From an uncultured Pseudomonadota bacterium (GTDB taxonomy: Bacteria > Myxococcota_A > UBA796 > SXON01): a stretch of 64,000 nucleotides of DNA. Numbering within the stretch: the first letter of the stretch is position 1; each line of letters begins with the position of its first letter. Position numbers and translations under genes: made by a program. This document shows, piece by piece, positions 27,143 to 36,862 of this stretch. A model generated the notes under the pieces. It was not told the DNA's origin. It did no database searches and saw only the letters and a list, made by a program, of their open reading frames with translations. Where the stretch lies: contig CAIQVJ010000028.1 of the NCBI GenBank assembly GCA_903875225.1, positions 144,816-208,815 on the forward strand. The letters are read 5' to 3'.

Positions 27143-30100
27143 CTACCGGGTCACCGCCCAGACCCCGCTGGCCCGCTCCACACCCTCGACCCGCACGCCG
27201 AGGGCCGCCTTCACGAGGCACTCCCCCACGGCTGCCGGGACCGTGCTGCCATCGAGCAGGACGACGTCACGCATCCGCCCCTCCTCCACCCGCCAGCCCA
27301 TCCTCGCCTCGCCCTTCACGCCCTTCTCCGTGCAGCCCGCAGGTGCCTTCGCGAGCGCAGCCGAGAGCGTGGACTCCACCGCCGGGATCGTCCGATCATC
27401 GTCGCCGGCGAGCCCCAGCGCGCGAACCGCACCGTCGCCCACGACCACCCAGCGTGCTCCGAGGTCCATCCCCTCGGTCTCGAGATCGAAGCGCATGGCT
27501 TGCATCGCACCGACGAGGCATCCGGCGAGCGCGTCGCTGCCCGACGTGTTCTTCACCACCCGGATCCGCTGGAGGCTGCCCGCCGAGAGGACCCAGGAGA
27601 GCTCCACGTCCGCACCGGGGGCCGCACCCGGGGCCACCCGGAGGCAGTCCTGCACGACGGGGCTCTGGTCTGCAACCGCCGCCTTGATCATCGCCGCCAC
27701 CTTCTCCCGGGTCTTCGGCTCCACCGCGCCCCCGTGGTTGTAGAGCAGCGGGGATGTGCCGTCCCGGAGCGACTGGCTGGCGATCTGCACGCCGTCGAGC
27801 CGGTCGCTCACCCAACCCCCGTCGTCCAGCATGGTCAGTCGCGCGTAGGGCAACTGGCTCGCCTCGTCCCACAACAGGATGTGGCCGAGAGCGTCGGCCG
27901 AGGCGAGCCGGCCTGCCTTCAGCCGCACCCACAATGCGGGGGAGTGCAGGAACGCAGGCGCGGCCTCCGCCTGCGTGGGCTCGCCCCCGGCCGCACCGTC
28001 TTCGTCCATGGCGACGCGCCAGTCGAGCCCGCCGAGCGTTGCCGTCAGGCGGGAGAGGCCAGGCAGCCATTGCAACGCCCCGACCCCCTGGAACGGCGTG
28101 ATCGTCCAGTGGACGAGCGGCTGCCCGCTCACGAGGTCCCACACGCGGAGCACGCCGCGGTCCGAGAGCGCGGCGATCCTGCCCCCCGCACCCTCCTGCC
28201 CCAACGCAACGGCCGCCACGCCCTCTCCGAAGGTGAGGAACGAGTAGTCGTCGACCTTGGTGACCACGTCGAACACGCGAACCGTGCCGTCGGAGCTCCC
28301 CGCCGCGATCCAGCGTCCATCCGCCGACGCCGTGAGCGCGTGGACAGGCCCCACCGGGCCGATGAACGCGGTGCTCTGGATCGCCTTGTCGACGTCCCAC
28401 GCGCGTACCAGGTTGTCCCCCTGGCCCGAATAGAGCACGCGCCCGTCGGGCGAGGCCTCCAGCACATGGACGTCACCCACAGGCGTCACCGCTCCGGGTG
28501 GCCGGATGGCGACGGCTCCGCCCGCGTTCGACATCCACAGCCAGGACCGCACCTGGCCGCTGGCGTCGCGCCCGTACACCTCCTGCCCGTCGAACCAGAG
28601 GCGTTCCTGGAGGGGAGAGGCGTTCGGCGCGCCGGGAGCGATGCCCGCCGAGAGCATGTGCACCTCGCGGAACGGCAGCCCGACGAGCGCAACCCGGTTC
28701 TGATCGTCCGCGATGGCGAGCAGCCGCCCATCGCGGATCATCGCGGCGGCGACGGGGTTCGAGCCGGGGAGCGGGGTGGCCTCGAAGGGGCCGGCAGGCG
28801 GTCCGATGACGAGCGAGCGGTCCTTCACCCACACGTAGTTGGCCTTGTGCGCGGCGATCGGTCGGGTGCTGGGGTCCCACAGCCGACGCCCGATCGACGA
28901 AGACGAGCCCGGCGCGAGATCGACGTAGCCGAGCGGCTGCCCGACCTTGTCGAGCAGCGTCGCGAAGCGGCCGTCGTGCGACTCGACGCGGCCGACACCC
29001 GCGGGGATCTCGACGCTCTCGACGATCGTGCCCTGCCCGAGCTCCAGCTGCGTGAGATGCGTGGCGTCCTTGCGAACCCAGACGGCACCGGGCCCGACGA
29101 CGTCGGTGATCAACTGCCCGTGCGTGACGATCTCGGTGGCGAGATCCTTCTTCGTCCCGCTCACCGCGCGGACAGGCGGCGGATCGGCCTCGTCGAGCAC
29201 CGGACCGAAGTCGAACCAGGGATCCTCGACCGTCTGGCCGCTCGCCCCCGCCAGGGCCACCGCGGCATCGACGCTCCACACCTCGAAGCGCCCGTCGCTC
29301 TGCAGGAAGGCGATCTGCTTCGCGTCGTCGTTGAACCGGCAGCCGAGGATCGGCGTGCCGATCGGCGCGAAGGATCGGCCCTCCCTGGCCTCGAACCCGT
29401 CCCAGAGCGTGAGCACGTCGGCATCCACGGTCGCGAGTCGGGCGCCATCGCGGCTCTCGCACAGCTCATGTCCACGAAGCCTGTCCACCCCCGCAGCCGG
29501 GGCGATGGGCACGGTGCGGGCGTGCCCGGTGGGGTCGATCCACCGCACGGTCTCGCCGGGCCCGAAGGCGGCATCCCGCGCGGCGAAGTCCAGGGTGAGG
29601 CGCCGCCCCCCGTTCCGGAGGTCCAGCACCGTGGTCTCGAGGTCGGTGCGAACGATGGCCTCGTCGCCGCGGAGCACGACGGTCGCCGTGGTGCCGTCGA
29701 CCACCCAGGTGAACCCCTCCGATCCGCCGAGGATCGAGGAGCTGATCTGGCCGCGACTCGACGGATCACGCAGCAGGAGCCCCACGCCGAGCGTGGGCAC
29801 CGGATCCTTCGACGCGGGATCGGCGACCCGCGGGCCGACCGAGACCGCCCGTTGGCCATCCGGGCTGCTCGCGATCGCCACGACCGGACCAGCGTGCACC
29901 GTGTAGACGCGAGGCGCCGCGCCGCCGCCCGTGAAGGTCACGTCGCCGGTGCGCGAGCCCCAGACCACGCCGGGGGTGGTGCCGGTGGCCGCGACGGTCG
30001 CGCCGGAGAGATCCTTGATCAGCGCGAGGGCGGCGCCGGACTTCGCGGTGGCGCGTACGCTCCCGTCGTCGCCGACCACGATGAGGCGCTCCCCGATCAG

Positions 30101-31423
30101 GCTGGCGGAGCGCGCCGGCTGGGTGAGGGCGTGGCGCACCCGGATCCTGCCGTCCGGTCCGAAAACCGCGAGATCCTTGCGCGTGGCGTCGTCCACCCAC
30201 ACGGAGTTGCCCGAGGCATCGGTCGCCAGCCGCGTCCGACCGGCCGGTGCCGACCACAAGGAGCTCGGGGAGAGGGTGTCGCCCATCGTGTCGGAGACAG
30301 TGGAAAACCGGACGGGAAACGTCGCCCCGCGCGCAGGGCGGTGGTGCGGCACCTCGCGCAGGGACTCGCCCCGCGGCATGTTGAAGCGCCCCGGGCGCTG
30401 CCACACCCGGCTGAAGCCCGCGCCGTCCGAGCCGGTGAGCGTGACGCCCCAGGGCGCGATCCGGAGCTTGGGGCGCGGCGGCAAGCCGCTGCCGGACGGG
30501 CTCGGAGCCGGCACCGACTCCCGGAAGTCGGGCACGTCGTCGATCAGGTCCCACACCTCGAATTCCAGCCGCGTCGGACCCGCCCCGCCGATGCGCGAGA
30601 CCGCCGTGATCTGGGAGCCGTCGAGCGCCCACGACACGTCCACCACGTCGCCTTCCCCAAAGTCGAGCGTTCGGATGGATCGCCCGGTCGTGAGGTCCCA
30701 CATCGTCACCCGGCCCTCACCCTGCCCCGTCAGGAGCCGCTTGCCGTCTCGATCCAGCGCCACGGCGTGCACCGGGTCCGACCCACCCCGTCGAGCGGTC
30801 GTCACCGCGCGTACGAGTCGCCCCGTCTGCCCGTAGAGCACCGCGGCACCCCGCTCCCCGCCGACGACGAAGTACCCCCCCGACGTGCTGGCCGTGGCCG
30901 AGCTGAGCACCCCGAGATCCGGGTCCCGGGTCCAGCGGTGGGCACCCGTGCGTGCGTCGAGGGCGACTGCGGCCGACCCCCGGGCCTCGACCAGCATCGG
31001 CGAGCTGGTCACTGCACCGCCGGCGTCGGAGACGTCCACGATCCCGAGGGCAAGCGCGGTCGCCCGGCCCCGCGTCTCCGCGAGGGCGGAGCCCTCGGCG
31101 CCGTCGTAGACGCATACGTGACCATCCGCCGAGAGCTCGGCGAACACCTCGCTGGCCCCGGCGCTCGCGGCATCGCGGAGCACATCCCCGCAGGGTCGCC
31201 TCGACTTGAGCACCCCGAGATCGGAGTACAGCCCCTCGACCCCCACGAACCCGATGTCGTCCCGGGCAGCCCACCCCAGGAAGGGCGTGGGGAGGTCATA
31301 GAGCGCGGTGGACGGCATCACCTCGGTCTCGGTGGAGCGGGTGAACACCGGTCGTGCGTCCGCCCACGCAACCCCGAGGCCGACGAGGGCCGCGATCCCC
31401 GCGACCAGCCCGGACCGCCTCAC
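27143..31423 (-). CDS. Giant secreted WD40-repeat protein with AgmX/PglI-like C-terminal module
   Basis: The 1426-residue protein starts at GTG 31423, overlapping the peroxiredoxin stop (GTGA), and has a signal peptide (GLVAGIAALVGLGVAWADAR). The body is a series of beta-propeller blades; clear WD40 units include VTMWDLTTGRSIRTLDF and ALTASADGRWIAAGSSDGTV then RVFDVVTKVDDYS. The last 200 residues hold two copies of a module ending in CLVGAMQAMRFDLETEGMD and GECLVKAALGVRVEGVE, each preceded by V-x-x-S/W-V-x-x-G-x-L-like strands. This is the AgmX/PglI-type C-terminal domain of Myxococcota. It is probably a periplasmic or surface scaffold. Confidence 0.85.
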   Translation of the reverse strand: MRRSGLVAGIAALVGLGVAWADARPVFTRSTETEVMPSTALYDLPTPFLGWAARDDIGFVGVEGLYSDLGVLKSRRPCGDVLRDAASAGASEVFAELSADGHVCVYDGAEGSALAETRGRATALALGIVDVSDAGGAVTSSPMLVEARGSAAVALDARTGAHRWTRDPDLGVLSSATASTSGGYFVVGGERGAAVLYGQTGRLVRAVTTARRGGSDPVHAVALDRDGKRLLTGQGEGRVTMWDLTTGRSIRTLDFGEGDVVDVSWALDGSQITAVSRIGGAGPTRLEFEVWDLIDDVPDFRESVPAPSPSGSGLPPRPKLRIAPWGVTLTGSDGAGFSRVWQRPGRFNMPRGESLREVPHHRPARGATFPVRFSTVSDTMGDTLSPSSLWSAPAGRTRLATDASGNSVWVDDATRKDLAVFGPDGRIRVRHALTQPARSASLIGERLIVVGDDGSVRATAKSGAALALIKDLSGATVAATGTTPGVVWGSRTGDVTFTGGGAAPRVYTVHAGPVVAIASSPDGQRAVSVGPRVADPASKDPVPTLGVGLLLRDPSSRGQISSSILGGSEGFTWVVDGTTATVVLRGDEAIVRTDLETTVLDLRNGGRRLTLDFAARDAAFGPGETVRWIDPTGHARTVPIAPAAGVDRLRGHELCESRDGARLATVDADVLTLWDGFEAREGRSFAPIGTPILGCRFNDDAKQIAFLQSDGRFEVWSVDAAVALAGASGQTVEDPWFDFGPVLDEADPPPVRAVSGTKKDLATEIVTHGQLITDVVGPGAVWVRKDATHLTQLELGQGTIVESVEIPAGVGRVESHDGRFATLLDKVGQPLGYVDLAPGSSSSIGRRLWDPSTRPIAAHKANYVWVKDRSLVIGPPAGPFEATPLPGSNPVAAAMIRDGRLLAIADDQNRVALVGLPFREVHMLSAGIAPGAPNASPLQERLWFDGQEVYGRDASGQVRSWLWMSNAGGAVAIRPPGAVTPVGDVHVLEASPDGRVLYSGQGDNLVRAWDVDKAIQSTAFIGPVGPVHALTASADGRWIAAGSSDGTVRVFDVVTKVDDYSFLTFGEGVAAVALGQEGAGGRIAALSDRGVLRVWDLVSGQPLVHWTITPFQGVGALQWLPGLSRLTATLGGLDWRVAMDEDGAAGGEPTQAEAAPAFLHSPALWVRLKAGRLASADALGHILLWDEASQLPYARLTMLDDGGWVSDRLDGVQIASQSLRDGTSPLLYNHGGAVEPKTREKVAAMIKAAVADQSPVVQDCLRVAPGAAPGADVELSWVLSAGSLQRIRVVKNTSGSDALAGCLVGAMQAMRFDLETEGMDLGARWVVVGDGAVRALGLAGDDDRTIPAVESTLSAALAKAPAGCTEKGVKGEARMGWRVEEGRMRDVVLLDGSTVPAAVGECLVKAALGVRVEGVERASGVWAVTR

Positions 31424-31911
31424 AGGGCCTTCAACGCAGCGGCAACCTCGGAGACATGGCCGTCGACGCTGACGGGATCCCACACACGCCGGATCGTGCC
31501 CCCTCCGTCGACCAGGAACGTGACCCGACGCGCGACGCCTCCATCCTCGACCCCCCACCTCCGGGACAGCTCCCCCGTCGTGTCGACGAGCAGCGGGAAG
31601 TTCAGGTTGTACTTCTGCTTGAACGCACCGTGCGAGGCTCCGCCGTCCTTCGATGCGCCGAGCACGCGCACCCCGTCCAGCGTCGGCAGCGCGTCGCGGA
31701 ACGCGCAGCTCTCCTTCGTGCAGCCGGGCGTGTCGTCCTTCGGGTAGAAGTAAAGGATGAACGCCTGCCCCTTCACGTCTGCGAGCGTCCATCGTCGCCC
31801 GGTTTCATCCTGGGCGCCGAGCTCGGGCGCTGCGTGCCCCGCCTGCAACGACGTTTTCCGGGCGAGGCCGAGTGCGCCCTTGATCTTGCTCTTCACGGAC
31901 GAGAGGTTCAT
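31420..31911 (-). CDS. bcp: Peroxiredoxin of the Bcp/PrxQ type
   Basis: The 163-residue thiol peroxidase has the motif YPKDDTPGCTKESCAFRD with the peroxidatic Cys and, five residues later, the resolving Cys, as in atypical 2-Cys PrxQ enzymes. GVRVLGASKDGGASHGAFK, NFPLLVDTTGEL and RRVTFLVDGGGTIRRVW complete the fold. A 30-residue N-terminal extension (SVKSKIKGALGLARKTSLQA) precedes the domain; it is amphipathic and may be a small membrane-associating segment. It reduces hydroperoxides with thioredoxin-type partners. Its stop overlaps the start of the WD40 gene. Confidence 0.93.
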   Translation of the reverse strand: MNLSSVKSKIKGALGLARKTSLQAGHAAPELGAQDETGRRWTLADVKGQAFILYFYPKDDTPGCTKESCAFRDALPTLDGVRVLGASKDGGASHGAFKQKYNLNFPLLVDTTGELSRRWGVEDGGVARRVTFLVDGGGTIRRVWDPVSVDGHVSEVAAALKAL

Positions 31912-31956
31912 CGCGGGCGACTATCCCGATCGTCAGGGGGAGCCGCGCTCGTCGAA

Positions 31957-33957
31957 TCACCAGTACCCCTCCTTGCGCAGGGTCTCCTTCTCCGCCGCTG
32001 TCAGCACCGACGGCGTGCCGGGCGGGGCTGGAACGCCCGAGAGGGCTGCGCGCTCCGAGAGCATCTCGTCCGCTCCGGTGAGGTCATCCGAGTACTGCCA
32101 CCCCTGATCCGTCGCGCGTCGGAGCCTCCACGTGCCGCGGTGCACCACGTACTCCAGCCAGAGCGCGCCGTGGATGAGCACCTCGGTGGCCTCGCCCGGT
32201 GCGCCATGGCGGTTCGCGATGGCCTGGGCGATGACCCCCCGCGACCTCAGCCGCTCGCCCGCCAGCGCCGGGACGATGCTCTGGCCGTCCAGGGTCGCTG
32301 GCGGCGTCGCCTCCACCAGTTCGAGGATCGTCGGGAGCAGATCGACCAGGCTGACGTCGCTGTCGACGCGAATTCCCCTCGGGTGCGACTCCCCGTCGTC
32401 GAGGGGCAGTCGGATTACGAGCGGCACATTCAGCACCTCGGGCTGCAGCAACCCCTGGTGCCCGATGTTGCCCTCCTCGCCGAGCGCCTGGCCATGGTCC
32501 CCCGCCACGATCACGATCGTGTGGTCCAGGGCTCCGCGCTCGCGCAATCCCGCGAGGATGGCGCCGAGGTGGACGTCCGCGCGGGTGAGCGCGGCGTCGT
32601 ACAACCCGCTCAACTGGGCCTTCAAGGCGGGGTCCGACTTCATCTGGGCGACCATCCAGTCGTCCGGGTTGATGGACTGGTTCGGTGCGTCGCGCCGCGC
32701 ACCCCACTCCTGGATCCTCGGGTCGACGGGCTCGTCACTGCGGCCGCCGATGTAGGGCGGGTGGGCCTCCTTCAGGTGGATCACAGCGAAATAGGGCTCG
32801 GAAGAGCCGATCGCGTCGAGCGCCTCCTGGTCCCCGCCCTCGGCGCCGGGCATCGATCGCTCGATGAAGACCGAAAACCCACGTTCGAAACCGTATCCAG
32901 CGCTGAAGCTCGCGCGACTGGGTACCGGTGTGTACGCCACCGTGTGGTAGCCGTACAGCTTCATGATCTCCGGGAGCGTGGGCACGTCGGCGCGGATCGA
33001 GTCCACGGTCGCCATCACGCCGGCTCGAGATGGCAGGAGCCCGGTGAAGATCGAGGCGTGGCTCGGCAACGTGAAGGTCGCAGGGGCCCACGCATGGGTG
33101 AACCACACCCCGCTCGCCGCCAACGCGTCGAAGGTCGGCGTGACGGCGTCGGAGTCCCCGCCCGGCTCGGTGTGGTCCTCGCGAACGGAACACAACGTGA
33201 CAAGAAGGACGTTCGGAGGGCGGTGCGGATCGCGCGCCGGCACCACGGGTGCCGCGGGTGCGGGCGTCGGCACCGCGACGGCGGGCGGTGGCGGAGCTGC
33301 GTAGTTCATCACCTGTTCGCCAGCGGAGGCGATGTAGCGCCACGCCCGCGCCCACAATCCAGGAGCCTCCTCGGGCGCAGCCACGGGCTGGGCTGCCGAC
33401 TGCGCGGTCGGAGGCCGGGGCGTAGCCCGCGCGTTCGGCGGCCCGGCCGGGTGTTGCACGATCACCGCGGGCGAACCGGCCGGTCCGTTCGGAGGGCCGG
33501 CTGGGTGCTGAACGATCACTGCGGGCGAACCGGCCGGTCCGTTCGGAGGGCCGGCTGGGTGCTGCACGATCACCGCGGGCGAACCGGACGGCCCGTTCGG
33601 TGGCCCGGCTGGTTGCTGCACGATCACCGCGGGCGAACCGGACGGCCCGTTCGGAGGGCCAACCGGGGGCTGCGCGTCCGACGGCCGCGGAGCCGCGGCA
33701 CCTGGGGAAGCATTGGGCCCGGGCTCCCCGGACTGGGCCAGGCGGGGCGACTCGGGTGCGGTCTCGGCGGGAGGTGCTTCGGGCGGCGCGCTCGGCGCCA
33801 GTGCCAGCTCCAGGATGGGGACGACGTAGCTCTGCAGCCATCCGATGAGGCCAACCCCGATCATCACGACTCCGAGGCCCCCGGTGAGGGCAATCAGCAG
33901 GCGCTCGGGCGACGCCCGACGCCGCCGACGGCTCCGATTGCTCCGGGCGCGAGTCAT
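31957..33957 (-). CDS. Membrane-anchored sulfatase-superfamily protein with tandem Pro-rich repeats
   Basis: The 666-residue protein begins at ATG 33957. A basic N-terminus (SNRSRRRRRAS) precedes one TM helix (LIALTGGLGVVMIGVGLIGW). A Pro-rich linker contains four 18-residue repeats. The C-terminal 430 residues have the alkaline-phosphatase superfamily sulfatase fold: NVLLVTLCSVREDHT, TLPSHASIFTGLLPSRAG, IVIVAGDHGQALGEEG and HQGLLQPEVLNVPLVIRLPL. At the nucleophile site it has T-L-P-S-H, not C/S-x-P-x-R, so no formylglycine can form. It may be a phospho- or phosphoglycerol-transferase or an inactive relative. The cited motifs are visible; the reaction is not known. Confidence 0.85.
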   Translation of the reverse strand: MTRARSNRSRRRRRASPERLLIALTGGLGVVMIGVGLIGWLQSYVVPILELALAPSAPPEAPPAETAPESPRLAQSGEPGPNASPGAAAPRPSDAQPPVGPPNGPSGSPAVIVQQPAGPPNGPSGSPAVIVQHPAGPPNGPAGSPAVIVQHPAGPPNGPAGSPAVIVQHPAGPPNARATPRPPTAQSAAQPVAAPEEAPGLWARAWRYIASAGEQVMNYAAPPPPAVAVPTPAPAAPVVPARDPHRPPNVLLVTLCSVREDHTEPGGDSDAVTPTFDALAASGVWFTHAWAPATFTLPSHASIFTGLLPSRAGVMATVDSIRADVPTLPEIMKLYGYHTVAYTPVPSRASFSAGYGFERGFSVFIERSMPGAEGGDQEALDAIGSSEPYFAVIHLKEAHPPYIGGRSDEPVDPRIQEWGARRDAPNQSINPDDWMVAQMKSDPALKAQLSGLYDAALTRADVHLGAILAGLRERGALDHTIVIVAGDHGQALGEEGNIGHQGLLQPEVLNVPLVIRLPLDDGESHPRGIRVDSDVSLVDLLPTILELVEATPPATLDGQSIVPALAGERLRSRGVIAQAIANRHGAPGEATEVLIHGALWLEYVVHRGTWRLRRATDQGWQYSDDLTGADEMLSERAALSGVPAPPGTPSVLTAAEKETLRKEGYW
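33440..33655 (-). repeat. Four tandem 54-bp repeats inside the sulfatase-like gene
   Basis: Four near-identical in-frame units (starting at 33440, 33494, 33548 and 33602) encode the 18-residue repeat GPPNGPSGSPAVIVQQPA and variants (S/A, Q/H). The flanking residues keep the start of another unit (GPPNAR). They lie between the membrane anchor and the catalytic domain, where a variable-length spacer is plausible. Near-identity of the DNA suggests recent slippage or unequal exchange. Confidence 0.95.
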
Positions 33958-34080
33958 ACGCCTGCAGCGTAGCCCGTTGGGGTTACCGGAGAGCCCCCCG
34001 ATGAGGTACAGTCCCCCGATGAGCCGCCCCCCCCGCGCATCGTCGGCGTTCGAGCGCCCCAGCCCCTGCCCGGGGAGGCG

Positions 34081-35676
34081 ATGATCTGGAGCATCTGGCC
34101 GCTGCTCGCCGCGTTCGGCCTCATCGCGGTCTGGGCCCGGAGCACCGCATCGCCGCCCGTCCCCTCCACGGCTGAGGCCCCCCGCCGCTGGCGGTTCGGC
34201 GCGCTCGAGGTCTTGATCGCGCTCGCGTCCGCCGTGACGTACGGCGTGCTGGCCGGATTGGACCTGCCCCGCTACCACCTCGGCGGCGGGGACTACGGCG
34301 AGGTCGATTTCGCAGGGTACTGTCGCTCTCTCGGCGCCCTGCGGGACGGCGTCGGGGCCGACTGGGGAGCGAAGCACTCGCTGTTCGCCGGACTCGCCCT
34401 GCTGCCCCTCACCCGGGCCATCGGGGTGCTCGGCGCGCTCACCGCCGGCGCGCTGGTGTCCGGGGGCGCGTTCGGGCTCGGAGTGTACCTGTGGGCGAGG
34501 ATCGCCGGAGGCCGCGTCGCGGGGGTCTGCGCCGTCCTCTTCGCCGCCGCGAACCAGAACCTCGTCTGGCTGAGCCGGAGCCCTTCGTTCTACCCCGAGA
34601 CCACGGCCGCTTCCGTCCTGGGCGTCGCGGGAGTCGCCGCGGCGCTGCGGTGGAGGACGCTCCCCGCGCTGTTCGCGGGCGGCTGCGGGGTCGGCGTCAT
34701 CCTGGCGAGCGACGTGCGCTACCTGACGGTCGGCCTCTGGTGTTGGGCGCTTCTGCTGCTCGCCACGTTCTGGGGTCGGCCCCCCGCGCTGCCGGGCCGG
34801 CTGCTGGTCTCCCTCGCGCCGATCGTCATCTCCTGGTGGCTCGCCCACCTGGCCCAGGGCAGTGTGGTGGGGATGCCCGAACCGGCCGGCGCCGTCCGGC
34901 AGGCCATCGGCTTTCTCGGTGACGTGGCCGGATACCCGGGACAGGAGGACCCCAACGTGCTCGAGCGCACGGATTTCGTGTGGGGCGTGCATCCGGTGTG
35001 GCGGCTCCCGACGACGCTCACGGAGCTACGCCACCTCTCCAGCATGCTCCCGCCAGGGGCGGGCGACGACGCCACCCTTGCAGCGGCACGCGCAACCTAC
35101 CTGGCTCCGTGGGTCATCCCGCTCTCGGCGGCATTCCTGGCCAGCATCCCCATGCTGCGCGACCGGCGTTGGTCCTGGCTCGCGGCGACCGCGCCGACCG
35201 CGCCCTTCCTGTTGAACCTGTACGTGGTGCTGCACACCCTCGCGAGGCCCGTCGGCTACCCGCTCGGCATGACCCCGTTTCCCGTGCTCCTCGGAGTGGG
35301 GGTCGCCGCGTGTGGCGGCGCCCGGTGGCCGCGGTTGCCGGCGGCCGTCCTGGTCGTCGGCCTTCTCCTCGTGGTGGTCGGGGTCATCCCGTCGTTCTTC
35401 TCGCCCATCGCCGCCTGGCGGGTTCCCGACATGACGCACAACAGGGTCTACGACGCATTGGCCCGCGCCACGGGGGGCACGCCTGCCCCGGGGCTGATCC
35501 ACGAGTGGCCCAGCGGCCAGGACGCGGTCCAGTGCGTCCGCGTGATCGAGGCCGACGCTGCGCGGGGCCTCACCTGGATGCCGTTTCCGGACACGCCGCG
35601 GCCCATGATCCGGCAGCCGTTCGGCCTCGCCCCCTCGCCCGCGAGCCCGCCGCCCGCCCTGCGTGCGCCGGAATAG
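34081..35676 (+). CDS. Polytopic membrane protein of unknown function
   Basis: The 531-residue protein has about ten to eleven hydrophobic helices and starts at ATG 34081, with GGGGAGG a few bases upstream. The first loop after the second helix carries DLPRYHLGGGDYGEVDFAGY, acidic and aromatic like the first loop of GT-C glycosyltransferases, but no family motif is certain. A soluble tail with LIHEWPSGQDAVQCVRVIEA ends the protein. It is divergent from the sulfatase-like gene (gap 123 bases) and followed by a phosphatase lipoprotein 12 bases downstream. It has the same general build as the protein at 24904-26415, but the two are not obviously homologous. Confidence 0.7.
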   Translation: MIWSIWPLLAAFGLIAVWARSTASPPVPSTAEAPRRWRFGALEVLIALASAVTYGVLAGLDLPRYHLGGGDYGEVDFAGYCRSLGALRDGVGADWGAKHSLFAGLALLPLTRAIGVLGALTAGALVSGGAFGLGVYLWARIAGGRVAGVCAVLFAAANQNLVWLSRSPSFYPETTAASVLGVAGVAAALRWRTLPALFAGGCGVGVILASDVRYLTVGLWCWALLLLATFWGRPPALPGRLLVSLAPIVISWWLAHLAQGSVVGMPEPAGAVRQAIGFLGDVAGYPGQEDPNVLERTDFVWGVHPVWRLPTTLTELRHLSSMLPPGAGDDATLAAARATYLAPWVIPLSAAFLASIPMLRDRRWSWLAATAPTAPFLLNLYVVLHTLARPVGYPLGMTPFPVLLGVGVAACGGARWPRLPAAVLVVGLLLVVVGVIPSFFSPIAAWRVPDMTHNRVYDALARATGGTPAPGLIHEWPSGQDAVQCVRVIEADAARGLTWMPFPDTPRPMIRQPFGLAPSPASPPPALRAPE

Positions 35677-35688
35677 TCACCTGCGCAC

Positions 35689-36786
35689 ATGCCCTTCCCC
35701 GCCCCTGTCACCCTCCTCCTCGCGCTCGCCTGCGCGCGGTCCCCCGTAGCCTCCCCCGAGGCACCGCTCCGGCCGGCACCGGTCGCCCATGCAGCACCGA
35801 TCGCCAACGCCGCCCCCCGCGACGAGGACGCCGCAGAAGCCGCCGAGGAGGCCGCCGAGGACCGTGCAGACGAGGAGGCCGCGCAGAAGGGCCCGATGGT
35901 GCCCGCCCCCCCGCACGAGCCGATCCCAGCGGACATCGGAGTCGTCTTCTTCGGGGACGCAGGCACCGGACACTGGCGGCAACGACGCGTCGCCGACCGC
36001 ATCGGCGAGTTCTGTGCCACCGCCCGCTGCGACGCCGTGGCGCTCCTCGGCGACAATTTCTACCCCTCGGGCGTCACCTCGACCACAGACCCCCAGTGGC
36101 AGTCCAAGTTCGTGGACGTCTACGGCCGACTGGGGCTCCCCTTCCACGCCGCGCTCGGGAACCACGACTACCTCGGAGACCCGGGGGCCGAGGTGGGCTG
36201 GCAGGTGCCCCCTGGCACGCCGAGTACCTGGGACATGCCCTCCCGCACCTACACCTGGACGCTCGGCCCCATCACCTTCATCGTGCTCGACACCTCCAGA
36301 CCCACGGAGGACCAGAAGGCCTGGTACAAGCGCCAGCTCGGCGCCGCCCGGACGCAATGGACCGTGACCTACGGTCACCACCCGCTCTGGTCCGGGGGCC
36401 AGCACGGGGACACCACGGATCTCGAGAGCTGGAGCGACCTCATCGAAAGCGGGGATCTGTACCTGTGCGGCCACGACCACGACCAGGAGGTGATCCACCG
36501 GCCGGGGCTGGTCGAGGTCGTGATGGGAACTGGCGGCGCGGGGCTTCGACCCATCGCGGCCGCGCCCGGAGCGAAGCTCGCGCGGGAGGGCTTCGGGTTC
36601 GGCTACCTGTCCGTGAAGGGGGACAGGCTTTACGTCACCGTGGTGGACGACGACGGAGCGGTGGTGGCCACCTCCTCCTGGACGCAGGCGCAGATCGAAG
36701 CGGCGGACCAGCCGGGAGGTCCCGACGTGTCTCCCCCGGTCCCGGCGGGTGCCGGCGGGGTCGCGCCCCACCCCGCCAAACGCTAA
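35689..36786 (+). CDS. Metallophosphoesterase lipoprotein, acid-phosphatase-like
   Basis: The 365-residue protein has a lipobox (LLLALAC) and an Ala/Glu/Asp-rich linker of about 55 residues. The calcineurin-like metal ligands are all visible: FFGDAGTG, LLGDNFYPSG, ALGNHDYLGD, YGHHPLWSGG and LCGHDHDQEV. Spacing fits the purple acid phosphatase (ACP5) branch, which uses a binuclear metal centre to hydrolyse phosphomonoesters outside the cytoplasm. The C-terminal 30 residues are Pro/Gly-rich. It follows the membrane protein gene by 12 bases. The substrate cannot be told. Confidence 0.9.
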   Translation: MPFPAPVTLLLALACARSPVASPEAPLRPAPVAHAAPIANAAPRDEDAAEAAEEAAEDRADEEAAQKGPMVPAPPHEPIPADIGVVFFGDAGTGHWRQRRVADRIGEFCATARCDAVALLGDNFYPSGVTSTTDPQWQSKFVDVYGRLGLPFHAALGNHDYLGDPGAEVGWQVPPGTPSTWDMPSRTYTWTLGPITFIVLDTSRPTEDQKAWYKRQLGAARTQWTVTYGHHPLWSGGQHGDTTDLESWSDLIESGDLYLCGHDHDQEVIHRPGLVEVVMGTGGAGLRPIAAAPGAKLAREGFGFGYLSVKGDRLYVTVVDDDGAVVATSSWTQAQIEAADQPGGPDVSPPVPAGAGGVAPHPAKR

Positions 36787-36862
36787 GGCCCCCCGATGTG
36801 CCGCCGCTCGCCAAACGCCCCGTGGACCGCCCCCGACCCCGCGCCCGTGGCGAGCTAGCCCG

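Noticed and set aside
27113..31747. 1544-codon plus-strand frame opposite the WD40 gene
   Set aside because: Low-complexity Arg/Pro/Gly/His composition with no domain; the minus strand has a signal peptide and WD40 blades.
33440..33655. Tandem 54-bp units as a CRISPR array
   Set aside because: The repeats are contiguous with no spacers and stay in frame inside a gene.
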